64,000 nucleotides of DNA from Kitasatospora sp. NBC_01250 (GTDB taxonomy: Bacteria > Actinomycetota > Actinomycetes > Streptomycetales > Streptomycetaceae), in NCBI RefSeq assembly GCF_036226465.1, contig NZ_CP108476.1, positions 7,130,001 through 7,194,000 of the forward strand. Reading direction: 5' to 3'. Numbering within the stretch: position 1 is the stretch's first letter; each line of letters begins with the position of its first letter. The notes below the pieces were generated by a model, which ran no database searches, was not told where the DNA came from, and saw nothing but the letters and a program-made list of their open reading frames with translations. Positions 37,356 to 45,665 of this stretch are shown piece after piece. The translations under genes and the position numbers were made by a program.

Positions 37356-37540
37356 CCGGGACCTGGGTGCTGATGGGCGCGGTGGGTCTGGCCACCGCCG
37401 GGCTGCTGGTGCTGGGGGTGCTCGGGATGCGGCTGTGGCTGGATGTCCGGAGCCTGGCCAAGCAGGTCGACGGCGCCGCGCAGGCGCTGACCGGCGCGGC
37501 CGAGGAACTGGGCGAGAGCGTCGAGAGCGTGCGCCGCTGA
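37352..37540 (+). CDS. Single-pass mini membrane protein
   Basis: 62-residue protein beginning at ATG 37352 inside the stop of the zinc-ribbon gene (ATGA). A membrane segment (WVLMGAVGLATAGLLVLGVLGMRLWL, residues 5-30) is followed by a short amphipathic coiled-coil-like tail (VRSLAKQVDGAAQALTGAAEELGESV). The shape is like that of small DUF948-type or adaptor proteins. Function unknown; last gene of the pafBC operon. Confidence 0.78.
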   Translation: MTGTWVLMGAVGLATAGLLVLGVLGMRLWLDVRSLAKQVDGAAQALTGAAEELGESVESVRR

Positions 37541-37644
37541 GGCCGCGGCCGGTGCCGACCACCTCGCGGGTGCCCCGCGGCCGCCCAAACTTCACCCGTG
37601 GGTGAGCCGGGGGTCTCCTGCCGCCGCAGCGCGCGGGTTAGGCT
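37541..37644 (+). promoter_or_regulatory. Terminator of the paf operon and tatA promoter
   Basis: GGCCGCGG (37541-37548) and CCGCGGCC (37575-37582) can close a stem directly after the operon. A second palindrome TCACCC-GT-GGGTGA is at 37592-37605, and TAGGCT at 37639-37644 is a candidate -10 for tatA, giving a leader of about 100 bases. Confidence 0.45.
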
Positions 37645-37749
37645 CTCACCGTGGCGCCGGGTGTACCCGCGGGCCGCGTCGTCCCGTCCAGCAGCGGCCG
37701 GGGTCCAGTCGGGCCCGGACAACCGCGCCGAGTCAGAAGGTAGTCGTCC

Positions 37750-38019
37750 ATGGGCAGGATCCTGGCGTTCCTGGTGATCATCCTGATGGCGGCGGTCTTC
37801 TTCGGCGGCAAGCGGCTGCCCGATCTGGCCCGCGCCCTGGGACGGTCACTGCGGATCCTGAAGAGCGAGACCGCCGCTCTGCGCGAGGAGTTCGACAAGG
37901 AAGCGAAGCCGCCGGTCGCGCCGCCGCAGGCCGACCCGGCACTGACCATCAAGGCCGCACCCGGTGATTCCTCCACCGCGCGGCCGGCCACCGAGCAGCG
38001 AACCGGCCGCACGCGTTGA
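37750..38019 (+). CDS. tatA: Twin-arginine translocase subunit TatA/TatE
   Basis: Pore-forming component of the Tat system that exports folded proteins, 89 residues. One membrane helix (ILAFLVIILMAAVFFGG), the conserved FGGKRLPDLARALGRSLR hinge and amphipathic helix, and a polar tail. ATG 37750 follows AGAAGGTAG. tatC is 67 bases downstream. Confidence 0.95.
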   Translation: MGRILAFLVIILMAAVFFGGKRLPDLARALGRSLRILKSETAALREEFDKEAKPPVAPPQADPALTIKAAPGDSSTARPATEQRTGRTR

Positions 38020-38086
38020 GCGGGCGACCGGTCCACCCAGTGGCCGCCGCCCGGCGCGCCATGACGCACGAGTTTGAGGACCGGGG

Positions 38087-39037
38087 TTGAGCAAGTCTTC
38101 CAAGCCGCCCAAGCACGATGACGGACGGATGTCCCTGGGCGACCACCTGCGTGAGCTGCGCAACCGGCTGGTCAAGTCGGTCCTGGCGATCGTGCTCTGC
38201 ACGATCGTGGCGGCGTACTTCAAGAACGAGCTGCTGCACTTCCTGATGCGGCCGCTGCCGGAGTGCGGGCCCGACGGCAAGCCGCTGCCCGGGATCAAGC
38301 ACTGCGCCAAGGTGGCGGTGATCGGTGTCACCCAGCCCTTCAACCTCACCCTGAAGGTCTGTCTGCTGGCCGGCCTGGTGGCCACTGTCCCGATCTGGCT
38401 CTACCAGGCCTGGGCCTTCATCTCGCCCGGCCTGCACCGGCACGAGAAGCGCTACACGCTGACCTTCCTGGGGCTGGGCACCCCGCTCTTCCTCGGCGGC
38501 GTCGCCTGCGGCTACCTGCTGATGCCGACCACCATCGAGGTGCTGGGCTCGTTCACCCCGATCGGCGCGGAGCAGATCCTGCCGGTCGAGGACTACCTCA
38601 ACATCGCCACCCGGATGCTGCTGGTCTTCGGCCTGGCCTTCGAGTTCCCGCTGCTGCTGGTGATGCTCAACCTGGGCGGAGTGCTCTCCGGCAAGCGGAT
38701 GCTCGGCTGGTGGCGCGCCATGGTCATGGCGATCACGGTCTTCGCCGCCGTCGCCACGCCCAGCGCCGACCCGGTCAGCATGCTGGCGCTGGCCTCGCCG
38801 ATCTGGGTGCTCTACTTCGTGGCGGTGGGTTTCGCCCTGCTCAACGACCGCCGCCGGCTGCGCCGCAACCCGGATGCCGCCCTGTCGGACGAGGAAGCCT
38901 CGCACCTGGACCTGTCGGTCGAGGGCGTCGAGGGCGCGGAGTCGGTCGCCGCCTCGGCCCCCGCCGTCGCCTCGGCTGCGCCGGTGGCCTCCGTCCCGCC
39001 CGCGCGCGGCGAGCAGGTGGACGACGACATCACCTGA
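38087..39037 (+). CDS. tatC: Twin-arginine translocase subunit TatC
   Basis: Six-helix membrane receptor for Tat signal peptides, 316 residues. MSLGDHLRELRNRLVKS near residue 15 is the conserved N-terminal signal-recognition region, QPFNLTLK and YQAWAFISPGLHRHEKR are family hallmarks, and FGLAFEFPLLLVML carries the conserved Glu of helix 4. The C-terminal 60 residues are an acidic, Ala-rich cytosolic tail. The start is TTG 38087, preceded by GAGGACCGGGG. Confidence 0.95.
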   Translation: MSKSSKPPKHDDGRMSLGDHLRELRNRLVKSVLAIVLCTIVAAYFKNELLHFLMRPLPECGPDGKPLPGIKHCAKVAVIGVTQPFNLTLKVCLLAGLVATVPIWLYQAWAFISPGLHRHEKRYTLTFLGLGTPLFLGGVACGYLLMPTTIEVLGSFTPIGAEQILPVEDYLNIATRMLLVFGLAFEFPLLLVMLNLGGVLSGKRMLGWWRAMVMAITVFAAVATPSADPVSMLALASPIWVLYFVAVGFALLNDRRRLRRNPDAALSDEEASHLDLSVEGVEGAESVAASAPAVASAAPVASVPPARGEQVDDDIT

Positions 39038-39059
39038 CGGACTCCCGGCCCTCGCTGTG

Positions 39060-39099
39060 CCGCATGCCCCGGACCGCTGCCGCGGACCGGGGCATGCGC
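39060..39099 (+). terminator. Terminator hairpin after tatC
   Basis: GCGCATGCCCCGG (39060-39072) pairs with CCGGGGCATGCGC (39087-39099), 22 bases after tatC. It marks the border between the core locus and the hydroxyproline island. Confidence 0.7.
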
Positions 39100-39120
39100 A
39101 TGTCCGGACCCCGGAGGACC

Positions 39121-39156
39121 TTGGCACGATGAAGGCAATGTGACATATTACTGGTG
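39121..39156 (+). promoter_or_regulatory. Hydroxyproline promoter 1 with operator copy 1
   Basis: TTGGCA (39121-39126) and CATATT (39144-39149) are 17 bases apart; the start would be GTG 39156 itself, a leaderless transcript. The operator-like GTGACATATTA (39140-39150) overlaps the -10; it extends left to the palindrome ATGTGACAT (39138-39146). Confidence 0.6.
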
Positions 39157-40337
39157 TGCTCACGAGACCATCCCATGACGTCGTGGTGATCGGTGCCGGC
39201 ATCGTCGGTGCCGCCTGCGCGTACTACGCGGCCCGCGCCGGCCTGTCCGTCGGCGTGGTCGACCGCGGACCGGTCGCGGGCGGGACCACCGGTGCGGGCG
39301 AGGGCAATCTGCTCCTCTCCGACAAGGCGCCGGGCCCCGAGCTCGACCTCGCCCGGCTCTCCGCCCGACTCTGGCGCGAGTTGGCCGAGGAGCTGCCCGC
39401 AGCGATCGAGTACGAGGCCAAGGGCGGCCTGGTGGTGGCCGCCGAGCCGGCCGGGCAGCAGGCGCTGCGCGCCTTCGCGGCCCGGCAGGCAGCGGCCGGG
39501 GTGCGGGCCGAGGAGGTCGCCGCCGATCGGCTGGCCGACCACGAGCCGCACCTGGCCCCCGGGCTGGCCGGTGGCTTCCACTACCCCGAGGATGCCCAGG
39601 TGCAGCCCGCCCTGGCCGCGGCGCACCTGCTGCGCGAGGCGCGCCGGGCCGGTGCCGTCTTCTACCCCGGCGAGCGGGTGACGGCCCTGCTGCTCGACCC
39701 GGCGGCCGGTCGGTCCGGCGCGCCAGGTGTGCGTGGCGTGCGCACCGCCCGGCGCGAGCTGGCGGCGGGCGCGGTGGTCAATGCGGCGGGCACCTGGGGC
39801 GGGGAGGTGGCCGCGCTGGCCGGGGTGCGCCTGCCGGTGCTGCCCCGGCGCGGCTTCGTCCTGGTCACCGAGCCGCTGCCGCGGGTGGTGCGGCACAAGG
39901 TCTACGCCGCCGACTACGTGGCGGACGTGGCCAGTGGGTCGGCCGCGCTGCAGAGCTCCGCCGTGGTGGAGGGCACCCCGGGCGGCCCGGTCCTGATCGG
40001 CGCCACCCGGGAGCGGGTCGGCTTCGACCGGACGGTCTCCGTCGAGGCGCTGCAGCGGCTGGCCGCCCAGGCCACCGCGCTCTTCCCGGTGCTGGCCGGG
40101 GTGCGGGTGCTGCGCGCCTACCGGGGATTCCGCCCCTACCTGCCGGACCACCTGCCCGCGATCGGCGCGGACCCCCGGGCGCCCGGCCTCTACCACGCCT
40201 GCGGTCACGAGGGCGCTGGCATCGGCCTGGCGCCGGCCACCGGGCTGCTGATCGCCGACCAGCTGACCGGGCGGCGGGCGGTGGATCGCGCGGGGGTCGA
40301 CCTTGCGGCGCTCCGGCCCGAGCGCTTCGACGACTGA
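39156..40337 (+). CDS. FAD-dependent D-hydroxyproline dehydrogenase, DAO-family subunit
   Basis: Flavin oxidoreductase of the D-amino-acid oxidase family, 393 residues. VVIGAGIVGAACAYYAARAG near residue 10 is the FAD dinucleotide fold, GEGNLLLSDK follows, and YRGFRPYLPDHLPAIG plus HACGHEGAGIGLAPATG form the C-terminal FAD/substrate region. With the next two genes it matches the three-subunit D-hydroxyproline dehydrogenases that oxidise cis-4-hydroxy-D-proline to pyrroline-4-hydroxy-2-carboxylate. GTG 39156 is leaderless by promoter position. The subunit role follows from the neighbours. Confidence 0.88.
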   Translation: MLTRPSHDVVVIGAGIVGAACAYYAARAGLSVGVVDRGPVAGGTTGAGEGNLLLSDKAPGPELDLARLSARLWRELAEELPAAIEYEAKGGLVVAAEPAGQQALRAFAARQAAAGVRAEEVAADRLADHEPHLAPGLAGGFHYPEDAQVQPALAAAHLLREARRAGAVFYPGERVTALLLDPAAGRSGAPGVRGVRTARRELAAGAVVNAAGTWGGEVAALAGVRLPVLPRRGFVLVTEPLPRVVRHKVYAADYVADVASGSAALQSSAVVEGTPGGPVLIGATRERVGFDRTVSVEALQRLAAQATALFPVLAGVRVLRAYRGFRPYLPDHLPAIGADPRAPGLYHACGHEGAGIGLAPATGLLIADQLTGRRAVDRAGVDLAALRPERFDD

Positions 40338-40346
40338 CCGCCGACC

Positions 40347-40426
40347 GCCTGCCCTGCCCGTCCTGTTCCTGCCCGTCCCGTTCCCGTCCGCCCTGATCCT
40401 GTCCGCCGCTCCTGTCCGCCCCCGCG
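40347..40426 (+). other. Pyrimidine-rich spacer with CCTGYCCG repeats
   Basis: The spacer between the first two dehydrogenase genes is strongly C/T-rich on the coding strand, with repeated CCTGTCCG and CCCGTCC units and few purines. The composition is that of a Rho-utilisation (rut) site. It may set the ratio of the subunits; this is inference. Confidence 0.4.
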
Positions 40427-40443
40427 CAGAACGGACCCCGCCC

Positions 40444-40776
40444 ATGCGCCGTCCCCGCCCTGGTCCCCGCACTCCCGCCGCGCTGGTCGCGGCGACCCCG
40501 GGGCCGGCCCACACCATCGAGTTCGACGGCCGGGCGATCCCCGCGCTGCCGGGCCAGAGCATCGCCGCCGCACTCTGGGCGCAGGGCATCGTGGCCTGGC
40601 GCACCACCCGGGTGGGCGGCCGGCCGCGCGGGGCCTTCTGCGGGATCGGCGCCTGCTACGACTGCTTGGCCACTGTCAACGGCCGGCCCAACCAGCGCAC
40701 CTGTCTGCTCCCGGCCGCGCCCGGCGACACCGTCACGACGCAGGAAGGGCACGGCCATGCCGAACTCGCCGTCTGA
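40444..40776 (+). CDS. (2Fe-2S)-binding subunit of D-hydroxyproline dehydrogenase
   Basis: Small iron-sulfur subunit of 110 residues, similar to the gamma subunit of heterotrimeric amine/hydroxyproline dehydrogenases and to HcnA. IEFDGRAIPALPGQSIAAALW begins the ferredoxin-like fold; FCGIGACYDC then, 12 residues on, RTC give the four cluster cysteines. ATG 40444 (MRRPRPGPR) is chosen as the first Met before the domain, though a ribosome binding site is not obvious. It overlaps the next gene by 20 bases. Confidence 0.87.
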   Translation: MRRPRPGPRTPAALVAATPGPAHTIEFDGRAIPALPGQSIAAALWAQGIVAWRTTRVGGRPRGAFCGIGACYDCLATVNGRPNQRTCLLPAAPGDTVTTQEGHGHAELAV

Positions 40777-42265
40777 GCCGTCCGGGTCGTCCGGGTCGTC
40801 CGAGCTGTCCGGGTCGACGGGTGTCGCGGCCGGCGGCGCCGGCTACGACCTCGCCGTCATCGGCGCCGGCCCCGCGGGGCTCGCCGGGGTGGTGGCCGCC
40901 GCCGACCGGGGCCTGCGCTGCGTGCTGCTGGACGCGGGCGGCGGTCTCGGTGGCCAGTACTACCGTCACCCCGCCGCCGAGCTGCGGGCCGCCCGCCCCG
41001 ACCGGCTGCACCACCACTGGTCGACCTTCACGGCGCTGTCCCGGCGGCTGGCGGAGCACCGCGAAGCCGGGCGGGTCGAGGTCCGGTTGCGGCACCACGT
41101 CGTGCTGGTGCAAGGAGTGCCGCTGCCGGGAGCGCCGCCGGTGTCCGGGGCGTCGACGGGGTGGCGCCTGCACACGAGTTCCGGTGTCGAGTCCGGGGCC
41201 GGGAGCACCGGCCGGGTCGACGCCCGTGCGGTGCTGCTGGCCACCGGAGCCTACGAGCGCCAGCTGCCCTTCCCCGGCTGGACGCTGCCCGGGGTGGTCA
41301 CCGCCGGCGGGGCGCAGGCGATGCTCAAGGCCGGCCTGGTGCTGCCGGGCCGGCGCATCGTGGTGGCCGGCAGCGGGCCGCTGCTGCTCGCGGTGGCCGC
41401 CTCGCTGGCCGCCGCCGGGGCCGAGGTGCCCGCGCTGCTGGAGGCGGGCGGTTACCTCGGGTACGCCCGGAGCCCCGGCACGCTCGCCGCGGTCCCCGGC
41501 AAGCTGGCCGAGGGCGTCGTGCACGGTGCCGCGCTGGCCCGGCACGCCGTGCGTCCGCGCACCGCCCACGCCGTGATCGAGGCGCACGGCACCGACCGGG
41601 TGCGCGCCGTCACGGTGGCCAGGCTGGACCGTACCTGGCGTCCGCTGCCCGGCACCGAGCGGCGGATCGCCTGCGACGCGCTGGCCGTCGGGCACGGTCT
41701 GGTGCCGCAGCTGGAGCTGGCCACCGAGCTGGGCGCGGCCACCAGGACCGTGCCGGACGGCACCCTGGCGCTGCGGGTCGACGCCGGCCAGCGCACCACC
41801 GTGCCCGGCCTCTGGGCGGCGGGGGAGACCTGCGGGGTGGGCGGCGCGGAACTCGCGCTGGCCGAGGGCGAACTGGCTGCGGCGACGATCGCCGGCCAGC
41901 AGCCGCCCGCCGCGCTGCTGGCCCGGCGCCGGCGACTGCGCGCCTTCGCCGAGCTGATGGCGGCCGTCCACCGGCCCGGGCCCGGCTGGACGGGCTGGCT
42001 CTCCCCGGAGACCGAGGTCTGCCGCTGCGAGGAGGTGCCGCTGGCCCGGATCACCGAGGCGGTCCAGGAGCTGGGCGCCGGTGACGCCCGCACCGTCAAG
42101 CTGCTCACCAGGGCCGGGATGGGCTGGTGCCAGGGCCGGATGTGCGGTCCGGCCGTCGCCTGCCTGGCCGGTGCTGGTGCCGGGGCTGAGGAGCCGGCTG
42201 CCGACCGTCGGCCGTTCTCCTGTCCGGTGCGGCTCGGTGACCTGGCGGAGCTGCCGTCGGACTGA
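40757..42265 (+). CDS. FAD/NAD(P)-binding subunit of D-hydroxyproline dehydrogenase
   Basis: Large flavin subunit, 502 residues, HcnB/OoxA-like. VIGAGPAGLAGVVAAADRG near residue 34 is the FAD-binding fold, RIVVAGSGPLLLAVA near residue 196 the NAD(P)-type fold, and the C-terminus holds a BFD-like [2Fe-2S] set: EVCRCEE and GWCQGRMCGP. The first 28 residues are a Ser/Gly repeat (SGSSGSSE). ATG 40757 has AGGAAGGG upstream. Shuttles electrons from the DAO-like subunit, together with the small 2Fe-2S protein. Confidence 0.9.
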   Translation: MPNSPSEPSGSSGSSELSGSTGVAAGGAGYDLAVIGAGPAGLAGVVAAADRGLRCVLLDAGGGLGGQYYRHPAAELRAARPDRLHHHWSTFTALSRRLAEHREAGRVEVRLRHHVVLVQGVPLPGAPPVSGASTGWRLHTSSGVESGAGSTGRVDARAVLLATGAYERQLPFPGWTLPGVVTAGGAQAMLKAGLVLPGRRIVVAGSGPLLLAVAASLAAAGAEVPALLEAGGYLGYARSPGTLAAVPGKLAEGVVHGAALARHAVRPRTAHAVIEAHGTDRVRAVTVARLDRTWRPLPGTERRIACDALAVGHGLVPQLELATELGAATRTVPDGTLALRVDAGQRTTVPGLWAAGETCGVGGAELALAEGELAAATIAGQQPPAALLARRRRLRAFAELMAAVHRPGPGWTGWLSPETEVCRCEEVPLARITEAVQELGAGDARTVKLLTRAGMGWCQGRMCGPAVACLAGAGAGAEEPAADRRPFSCPVRLGDLAELPSD

Positions 42266-42298
42266 TCCACCGGGGACGCGAACACCGGGAGCGCCCCC

Positions 42299-42335
42299 TT
42301 GCACGATCTCGTTCCCCCTTCATAAAATGTCACAC
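42299..42335 (+). promoter_or_regulatory. Hydroxyproline promoter 2 with operator copy 2
   Basis: TTGCAC (42299-42304), an 18-base spacer and TAAAAT (42323-42328) make the best sigma-70-type promoter in the window. CATAAAATGTCAC (42321-42333) is the reverse complement of the operator-like GTGACATTTTATG and covers the -10. A ribosome binding site AAGGAG (42342-42347) serves GTG 42354. Confidence 0.7.
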
Positions 42336-42353
42336 CTCACCAAGGAGTCGCTC

Positions 42354-43262
42354 GTGACCCACCCCCAGCACGATCGCACCCGTCCGTGGCGCGGCATCAT
42401 GGTCGCCACCGCGCTGCCACTGCGCCCGGACCTTTCCGTCGACTACGACGCCTTCGCCGAGCACGTCCAGCGCCTGATCGCGGCCGGCTGCGACGGCGTG
42501 GTCCCCAACGGCTCGCTCGGCGAGTACCAGACGCTCACCGCCGAGGAGCGCGCCAGAGTCGTCACCACCGCCGTCGAGGCGGCGGGCGACGGCGCCCGGG
42601 TGATGCCGGGCGTGGCGGCGTACGGCAGCGCGGAGTCCCGGCGCTGGACCGAGCAGGCCGCCGAGGCCGGCGCCGGGTCGGTGCTGCTGCTGCCGCCCAA
42701 CGCCTACCGGGCCGACGCCGCCGCCGTGCGCGCGCACTACGCCGAGGTGGCCAAGGTCGGCCTGCCGGTGGTGGCGTACAACAACCCGTACGACACCAAG
42801 GTCGACCTCACCCCCGAGCTGCTGGCCGAACTGCACGGCGAGGGCAGCATCGTGGCCGTCAAGGAGTTCAGCGGCGATGTCCGGCGGGCCTACGAGATCG
42901 CCGAGCTGGTGCCGGGGCTGGACCTGCTGATCGGCGCGGACGACGTGCTGCTCGAACTCGCGCTGGCCGGGGCGGTGGGCTGGATCGCCGGCTACCCGAA
43001 CGCGCTGCCCGAGGCCTCGGTCGCGCTCTACCGGGCCGCCGTCGCCCACGACCTGGCCACCGCGCTGCCGCTCTACCGGGCGCTGCACCCGCTGCTGCGC
43101 TGGGACTCCAAGACCGAGTTCGTCCAGGCGATCAAGCTCTCGATGGACATCGCCGGGCTGCCCGGCGGGCCCACCAGGCCGCCGCGCGGACCGCTGCCCG
43201 CGCAGGTCGAGGCCGCCGTCCGGGCCGCGACCGAGAAGGCGCTCGCGGAGGGCCTGAGCTAG
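42354..43262 (+). CDS. Pyrroline-4-hydroxy-2-carboxylate deaminase (DapA family)
   Basis: Class I aldolase-fold lyase of the dihydrodipicolinate synthase family, 302 residues. NGSLGEYQTLTAEER near residue 47 is the substrate loop, the catalytic Tyr is in VAYNNPY near residue 140 and the Schiff-base Lys in IVAVKEFSGD near residue 167. In a hydroxyproline cluster such a protein deaminates and dehydrates pyrroline-4-hydroxy-2-carboxylate to 2-oxoglutarate semialdehyde. The name rests on context; the family alone would also allow other aldolases. GTG 42354 has AAGGAG six bases upstream. Confidence 0.88.
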   Translation: MTHPQHDRTRPWRGIMVATALPLRPDLSVDYDAFAEHVQRLIAAGCDGVVPNGSLGEYQTLTAEERARVVTTAVEAAGDGARVMPGVAAYGSAESRRWTEQAAEAGAGSVLLLPPNAYRADAAAVRAHYAEVAKVGLPVVAYNNPYDTKVDLTPELLAELHGEGSIVAVKEFSGDVRRAYEIAELVPGLDLLIGADDVLLELALAGAVGWIAGYPNALPEASVALYRAAVAHDLATALPLYRALHPLLRWDSKTEFVQAIKLSMDIAGLPGGPTRPPRGPLPAQVEAAVRAATEKALAEGLS

Positions 43263-43308
43263 GGCCTGCCGTCAACCCCCCCTCATATCAGCTGACGAAG
43301 GGTCACCC

Positions 43309-44313
43309 ATGCGCACCCGCCACGTCTTCCACGCCGTCGACTCGCACACCGAGGGCATGCCCACTCGGGTGATCACGGGTGGGGTCGGCGTCATCCCCGG
43401 TGCCACCATGGCCGAGCGGCGCGTCCACTTCCAGCAGCACCTGGACCACCTGCGCACCCTGCTGATGTACGAGCCGCGCGGCCACGCCTCGATGAGCGGC
43501 GCGATCCTGCAGCCGCCGACCCGGCCGGACGCCGACTACGGCGTGCTGTTCATCGAGGTCTCCGGGCTGCTGCCGATGTGCGGGCACGGCACCATCGGGG
43601 TGGCCACCGTGCTGGTGGAGACCGGCATGGTGCCGGTGGTCGAGCCGGTCACCACCGTCCGCCTGGACACCCCGGCAGGGCTGGTCACCGCCGAGGTGCG
43701 GGTGACGGACGGCGCCGCCACCGCCGTCACCATCCGCAACGTCGCCTCGTTCGCGGTCGCGCTGGACCGGAAGATCGAGGTGCCCGGCTGGGGCGCCGTC
43801 AGCTACGACCTGGCGTACGGGGGCAACTTCTACGCGATCCTGCCGGCAGCCGAGTTCGGGCTGCCCTTCGAGCGGGCGCGCAAGCAGGAGCTGCTGGCGG
43901 CGGGCCTGGCCCTGATGGAGGCGATCAACGCCTCCGCCGAGCGCCCGGTGCACCCCGAGGACCCGTCCTTCCACAGCGTCCACCACGTCAACCTGCTGGC
44001 CCCCGGCTCCACCGCCGAGCACACCCGCCACGCGATGGCGATCCACCCCGGCTGGTTCGACCGCTCGCCCTGCGGCACCGGCACCTCGGCCCGGATGGCC
44101 CAGCTGCACGCGCGCGGTGAGCTGGCGATCGGTCAGGACTTCGTCAACGAGTCCTTCATCGGCACCCGGTTCACCGGCCGACTGGTCGAGTCGACCGAGG
44201 TGGCCGGGCGGCCCGCGGTGGTTCCGACCGTCACCGGGCGGGCCTGGCTGACCGGCACCGCCCAGTACTTCCTCGACCCGAGTGACCCCTTCCCCGGAGG
44301 CTTCCTGCTGTGA
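43309..44313 (+). CDS. 4-hydroxyproline 2-epimerase (proline racemase family)
   Basis: Cofactor-independent epimerase that converts trans-4-hydroxy-L-proline to cis-4-hydroxy-D-proline, 334 residues. Both catalytic cysteines of the family are present: LPMCGHGTIG near residue 91 and SPCGTGTSARMAQ near residue 251, with HTEGMPTRV at the N-terminus. Proline racemase activity cannot be excluded from sequence, but the full hydroxyproline pathway around it favours epimerase. ATG 43309 after GAAGGG. Its stop overlaps the next start (GTGA). Confidence 0.9.
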   Translation: MRTRHVFHAVDSHTEGMPTRVITGGVGVIPGATMAERRVHFQQHLDHLRTLLMYEPRGHASMSGAILQPPTRPDADYGVLFIEVSGLLPMCGHGTIGVATVLVETGMVPVVEPVTTVRLDTPAGLVTAEVRVTDGAATAVTIRNVASFAVALDRKIEVPGWGAVSYDLAYGGNFYAILPAAEFGLPFERARKQELLAAGLALMEAINASAERPVHPEDPSFHSVHHVNLLAPGSTAEHTRHAMAIHPGWFDRSPCGTGTSARMAQLHARGELAIGQDFVNESFIGTRFTGRLVESTEVAGRPAVVPTVTGRAWLTGTAQYFLDPSDPFPGGFLL

Positions 44314-45665
44314 GCGCCACTGTCAGCTCCTACAACCCCGCCGACCCGGCCGACCTGGTCGCCGAGGTCCCGGCCCCCGGCGCCTTCGGCACCACCGCGG
44401 CCGTCGAGCGGGCCCGGGCCGCGCAGCCGGGCTGGCTGGCGCTCGGCGCCGCCGCTCGCTCGGCCGCGCTGGGGCGGGCCGCCGACGCGGTCGAGGCACA
44501 CGCCGCGGAGCTGACCGCGCTCGCGGTGCGCGAGGTGGGCAAGCCGGTCGCCGAGGCGCAGGGGGAGGTGGCCAGGACCGTCGCCATCCTGCGCTACTAC
44601 GCACAGGCGCCCTTCGCACCCTCCGGCGCCGTGCACGAGACCGCCGCGGGGCCGGGGCTGCTGCTCACCCGCCGTCGCCCGCACGGCGTGGCCGGGCTCA
44701 TCACGCCGTGGAACTTCCCGTACGCCATTCCGCTCTGGAAGGCCGCGCCCGCGCTGGCAGTCGGCAACACCGTGGTGCTCAAGCCCGCGCCGGAGGCGAG
44801 CGCCTGCGCACTGCGGCTGGCCGAGCTGCTCGCGCTGCCCGCGGACGTGCTGACCGTGGTGCCGGGCGGCGCGGCGGAGGGGGCGGCGCTGGTCTCCGCG
44901 GCGGACGTCATCTCCTTCACCGGCTCCACCGGCACCGGGCAGGCCGTGATCCGCGCGGCCACCGAGCGCTCGGTGCCGGTGCAGGCCGAGCTGGGCGGGG
45001 TGAACGCGGCCATCGTGCTGCCGACGGCCGACGTCGAGCAGGCGGCCGCCCAGCTGGCCTTCGCCATCGCGGGGTACGCGGGCCAGAAGTGCACCGCCAC
45101 CAGCCGGGTGATCGCGGTGGGCGCGGCGCTCGAACCGCTGCGCGCGGCGCTGGTCAAGGCGCTGGCGGAGGTGGAGTGCGGGCCGGTGATCTCCGAGGCG
45201 GCGCGGGAGCGGCTGACCGGCGCGGTCTCCTCGGCGGTGGCGGGCGGGGCGCAGCTGCTGACGGGCGGGCGGGTGCCCGAGCGGGCGGGCTGGTTCGTCG
45301 AACCGACGCTGCTGGAGCAGGTGCCGGACGGGGATCCGCTGCTGACCGAGGAGTTCTTCGGGCCGGTCGCGGTGCTGCTGGCCGCCGCCGATCTGGACGA
45401 GGCGGTCGCGCTGGCCAACGCCACCCGGCACAGCCTGGCGGCCTCGGTGCACACCCGGGACCTGGACGTCGCGCTCGCGGCGGCCGACCGGCTGGCGGCC
45501 GGGATGATCCGGATCAACGCGCCGTCCAGCGGGGTCGACTTCCACCTGCCGTTCGGCGGCACCCAGCAGGCCTCCTACGGCGCCCGCGAGCAGGGGGCAG
45601 CGGCGCTGGACTTCTACACCGCGAGCCGCACGATCTCGCTGCTGCCGGCGGGGGAGGTGCGGTGA
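44310..45665 (+). CDS. Aldehyde dehydrogenase, probable 2-oxoglutarate semialdehyde dehydrogenase
   Basis: NAD(P)-dependent aldehyde dehydrogenase of 451 residues. LITPWNFPYAIPLWKAAPAL near residue 132 and VVLKPAPEAS bind cofactor, FTGSTGTG near residue 206 is the Rossmann turn, ELGGVNAAIV holds the general-base Glu and GYAGQKCTATSR near residue 258 the nucleophilic Cys. In this operon it would oxidise 2-oxoglutarate semialdehyde to 2-oxoglutarate, the last step of trans-4-hydroxyproline breakdown. It is a little shorter than the usual 480 or so residues at both ends. Four-base overlaps with both neighbours. Confidence 0.9.
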   Translation: MSATVSSYNPADPADLVAEVPAPGAFGTTAAVERARAAQPGWLALGAAARSAALGRAADAVEAHAAELTALAVREVGKPVAEAQGEVARTVAILRYYAQAPFAPSGAVHETAAGPGLLLTRRRPHGVAGLITPWNFPYAIPLWKAAPALAVGNTVVLKPAPEASACALRLAELLALPADVLTVVPGGAAEGAALVSAADVISFTGSTGTGQAVIRAATERSVPVQAELGGVNAAIVLPTADVEQAAAQLAFAIAGYAGQKCTATSRVIAVGAALEPLRAALVKALAEVECGPVISEAARERLTGAVSSAVAGGAQLLTGGRVPERAGWFVEPTLLEQVPDGDPLLTEEFFGPVAVLLAAADLDEAVALANATRHSLAASVHTRDLDVALAAADRLAAGMIRINAPSSGVDFHLPFGGTQQASYGAREQGAAALDFYTASRTISLLPAGEVR

